Shown here in pieces: positions 61,671 through 64,000 of a stretch of DNA of 64,000 nucleotides; the stretch's first letter is position 1, and every line of letters begins with the position of its first letter. The notes under the pieces were generated by a model. That model was not told where the DNA came from. It saw nothing but the letters and a program-made list of their open reading frames with translations, and did not search any database. The stretch comes from Pseudomonas hamedanensis (GTDB lineage: Bacteria; Pseudomonadota; Gammaproteobacteria; Pseudomonadales; Pseudomonadaceae). The translations under genes were made by a program, and so were the position numbers. The stretch is from positions 332,501-396,500 of the forward strand of contig NZ_CP077091.1 in NCBI RefSeq assembly GCF_014268595.2. The letters run 5' to 3'.

Positions 61671-62240
61671 TCAGAGGGGTTTCGGCCGGATGCACAGCTC
61701 TCCGCTGGCACGAATGAGCGCCAGTTCATGCAGCGCATCCGTGGTCATACCGCTGCGAACATTGGTCAGCCAGGCCGGGCAATCGGGATCCTGCCGATGG
61801 GGCGCGAACCCGGCGTATTGCGCTAACAGACGCTTTTGCAATTCATCCAGACGCGGGCGAATCTGCGCGGCGAGATCCGGGCGCGGCGTGTCCGGTGCAG
61901 CGCCTGCCGCTTGCCAGCGTGCGAGTAAACCGTACTGCACCAGTTTGTTCGCCTCCATTTGCGCGGCGATCAACTGCGCGATGTCGTCCGGGTCAAGGCT
62001 GTGTTCGGCAGCCAGCGTTCTGGCATTGGCAATCACCTGTGCCTCACGTGGGCTGTCCTGGATCGGCTTGCCGCTGTCCCATTTGGTCAGGGCAACGAGG
62101 TCGCCGATGTTCAGGCGTTCATTCAGGGTGGACAGTAATGGCTTCAATGAATCAGGCGCCGCTGAAGGTGCGGCTGCCTGGGTGCAGGCGGCGCATAGAG
62201 CGAGGAGGGTGCCTAGCAAAACATTGACAGCGTTGCGCAT
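61671..62240 (-). CDS. Periplasmic chorismate mutase (AroQ-gamma type)
   Basis: A 189-aa monofunctional chorismate mutase with a signal peptide (cleavage near TQAAA, residue 23). The AroQ catalytic helix pattern is seen in LNERLNIGDLVALTKWDSGKPIQDSPREAQVIAN (read around residues 40-73), and QMEANKLVQYG provides the later Gln-containing helix. Two C-terminal cysteines (DPDC, ELC) may form a disulphide, as in exported AroQ-gamma enzymes. It converts chorismate to prephenate in the periplasm; the reason for an exported pathway step is not settled in the family. Confidence 0.88.
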   Translation of the reverse strand: MRNAVNVLLGTLLALCAACTQAAAPSAAPDSLKPLLSTLNERLNIGDLVALTKWDSGKPIQDSPREAQVIANARTLAAEHSLDPDDIAQLIAAQMEANKLVQYGLLARWQAAGAAPDTPRPDLAAQIRPRLDELQKRLLAQYAGFAPHRQDPDCPAWLTNVRSGMTTDALHELALIRASGELCIRPKPL

Positions 62241-62438
62241 GATTCGAGCCTCAATAAATAACTGTTGAAAAGCCGTGCTTTACCACAGCTGCACACTGCC
62301 ACAAAGCAATGCCCGGTATTTACACAAATGCCAAAACAGACAATCAACAGGGATTGGAAATGTTGATTGCACCCGGCACGCAACTCACCGAAGCTATCGT
62401 CAATCAGGCCTTCCGCCGTCGAGATGGACCTCCAGCCA

Positions 62439-63797
62439 ATGCAAAGTGCCACCTTCCCAAAGCCCCTCTGGCAAACCTATCTGCTTTTTCTGGCGCCGAT
62501 GGTGCTGTCGAATTTTCTGCAATCGATGTCCGGCACGGTCAACAGCATTTATATCGGCCAGATGCTCGGTACCCAGGCGCTGGCGGCAGTGTCCGGCATG
62601 TTCCCCATCGTGTTTTTCTTCATTGCCCTGGTCATCGGCCTCGGCGCTGGCGCGGGTGTGTTGATCGGTCAGGCGTGGGGCGCGCGGGAAACGCATAGGG
62701 TCAAGGCGATCGCCGGCGCGACACTGCTGTTGGGTGTGTTGATCGGCCTGGTTGCCGCAGTGCTGGGAACCCTGTTTGCGCGGCAGGCGCTCACGGGGTT
62801 GGGGACTCCGGCGGATGTACTCGACGATGCGGTGAGCTATGCCCGCGTCATGTTGTGGATCCTGCCGTCGCTGCTGGTGTTTGTGCTGTTCACGCAATTG
62901 CTGCGCGGTGTCAGCGACACGCTGTCGCCGTTGCTGGCGTTGATCGTATCGACGGCCGTGGGGCTGGCGCTGACGCCGGCACTGATTCGCGGCGGGTTCG
63001 GCTTGCCGCAACTGGGCATCCAAAGTGCGGCGTATGCCGGGCTGGCCGGGAATCTCGCGGCCATGGCGTGGCTTGCGTGGCGCCTGCTCCGCAAGGGCCA
63101 TCCGCTGGCGCCGGATCGTGAGTTCTTTGCTGCCTTGCGACTGGACCGGGTGATTCTCGGCAAGGTCCTGCGTATCGGTTTGCCGACCGGTGTGCAGATG
63201 ATCGTGCTGTCGTTATCGGAGCTGGTGATTCTGGCACTGGTCAACCAGCACGGCTCACAGGCGACGGCGGCTTATGGCGCGGTGACCCAGATCGTCAACT
63301 ATGTGCAGTTTCCGGCGTTGTCGATTGCGATCACCGCGTCGATCCTCGGCGCCCAAGCCATCGGCGCCGGGCGTCTGGAGCGCATGGGGCCGATTCTGCG
63401 CACCGGGCTCTGGATAAACGTGTGCCTGACCGGCAGCCTGATCGTGCTCGGGTATCTGCTGTCGCACTGGTTGCTGGGTTTGTTCCTGACGGAGGACTCG
63501 ACCCGGGCGATGGCCGAGCACCTGCTGCACATCATGCTGTGGAGTCTGTTGGTGTTCGGGTTCCAGGCAATCGTCGGCGGGATCATGCGCGCCAGCGGCA
63601 CGGTACTGGTGCCAGTGGCCATTGCGATCTTCTGTGTGGTCGGCGTGCAGTTGCCGGCGGCGTACTGGCTCGACGGACAGTTTGGTTTGCAGGGGGTGTG
63701 GATGGCGTTCCCGGTGGCGTATCTCGGCATGCTGGCGTTGCAGACCCTGTACTACAAAAGGGTGTGGCAACACCAGAAAATCGAGCGGTTAGTGTAG
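62439..63797 (+). CDS. MATE-family efflux transporter
   Basis: A 452-aa MATE multidrug/toxin exporter with 12 predicted helices in two bundles. Family motifs are LAPMVLSNFLQSMSGTVNSIYIGQMLG near the N terminus and GLPTGVQMIVLSLSELVILALVN at the start of the second half. It works as a Na+ or H+ antiporter; the substrate is unknown. The ATG at 62439 (MQSATFPKPLW) is chosen; an ATG at 62424 would add five residues. It is divergent from the chorismate mutase gene. Confidence 0.9.
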   Translation: MQSATFPKPLWQTYLLFLAPMVLSNFLQSMSGTVNSIYIGQMLGTQALAAVSGMFPIVFFFIALVIGLGAGAGVLIGQAWGARETHRVKAIAGATLLLGVLIGLVAAVLGTLFARQALTGLGTPADVLDDAVSYARVMLWILPSLLVFVLFTQLLRGVSDTLSPLLALIVSTAVGLALTPALIRGGFGLPQLGIQSAAYAGLAGNLAAMAWLAWRLLRKGHPLAPDREFFAALRLDRVILGKVLRIGLPTGVQMIVLSLSELVILALVNQHGSQATAAYGAVTQIVNYVQFPALSIAITASILGAQAIGAGRLERMGPILRTGLWINVCLTGSLIVLGYLLSHWLLGLFLTEDSTRAMAEHLLHIMLWSLLVFGFQAIVGGIMRASGTVLVPVAIAIFCVVGVQLPAAYWLDGQFGLQGVWMAFPVAYLGMLALQTLYYKRVWQHQKIERLV

Positions 63798-63865
63798 GCG
63801 CTGGCGTAACGGCGGGTTGTTTGCTTAAGTCATCCAAGGCCCGCGACGGGCGTCCGGAGAATTCC

Positions 63866-64000
63866 ATGTCGCTGCGATTGCTGCTGGTTGCCGTGATTTC
63901 CTTCTGTGCCACGGCCGCCGCGCAGGCCGCCGAATACACCCGGGTCAATACCAGCGCCAGTCAGATCAGTTTCACCTACAACCAGATGGGCTCGCGGATG
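63866..64000 (+). CDS. YceI family protein (5' part)
   Basis: The first 45 codons of an exported protein, cut by the window edge. A signal peptide (SLRLLLVAVISFCATAAAQA) is followed by EYTRVNTSASQISFTYNQMG, the start typical of YceI, a periplasmic lipocalin-like protein that binds isoprenoid chains. GGAG lies upstream of the ATG. It follows the MATE gene by 68 bp. Confidence 0.8.
   Translation, partial: MSLRLLLVAVISFCATAAAQAAEYTRVNTSASQISFTYNQMGSRM

Noticed and set aside
61118..61717. Repeat-rich plus-strand frames (RRSIRRSEPPSAT and similar)
   Set aside because: The 39-bp unit is open in several frames; the minus-strand frame has a signal peptide and fits a real protein.
62359..62698. Small frame with a good start (MLIAPGTQLTEAIVNQAFRR) before the MATE gene
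   Set aside because: It runs out of frame into the MATE coding region and its later part is a shadow; the first 20 codons could be a leader peptide, but nothing supports it.

Overview
The window reads as a core-chromosome segment of a Pseudomonas, most likely of the P. fluorescens group. The support is the fused nuoCD gene, the order purB-hflD-mnmA-nudix-idh-icd-cspD-clpS-clpA-infA-bpt-aat-ftsK-lolA-rarA-crcB-serS-cysG-tusEBCD, the high GC content, and Pseudomonas REP/REPIN repeats scattered between genes. Species-level placement is inference.

Layout. 1-5.0 kb: the nuoA-B-CD-E-F part of respiratory complex I on the minus strand (nuoG lies beyond the left edge). 5.5-18 kb: isocitrate lyase (aceA), a secretin-fragment protein, a GNAT enzyme with the ribosomal oxygenase roxA, purB-hflD-mnmA-nudix, then two unrelated isocitrate dehydrogenases (monomeric idh and dimeric icd) transcribed divergently. 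18-24 kb: cspD, then the N-degron genes clpS, clpA, bpt and aat around infA, with a nested inverted-repeat element of about 850 bp between clpA and infA. 24.5-32.2 kb: ftsK-lolA-rarA-crcB-serS-cysG. 32.3-37.8 kb: a glutathionyl-hydroquinone reductase, ybiB-tusE-tusB-tusC-tusD (tRNA 2-thiolation relay feeding MnmA) and small genes.

38-64 kb is more accessory. It holds an AA10 polysaccharide monooxygenase without a signal peptide; an Rhs polymorphic toxin with a C-terminal RNase A-like domain and its CdiI-like immunity gene; nudK, ogt, ggt and an isochorismatase-fold hydrolase; and an IS110-family element inserted inside a REP, whose 5' noncoding region carries short matches to both the target and the element ends, as expected of a bridge RNA. 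Further right are two convergent lipoproteins, a SulP transporter, a hybrid histidine kinase, AhpD-like/AraC and EamA/MocR divergent pairs, a cytochrome c, a diguanylate cyclase, a secreted protein made of eight 13-residue repeats, a periplasmic chorismate mutase, a MATE pump and the start of a YceI gene.

I saw no tRNA, rRNA or CRISPR array. Start codons were chosen from family length, ribosome-binding sites and overlaps with neighbours. All family assignments come from reading the sequence; no search was run.
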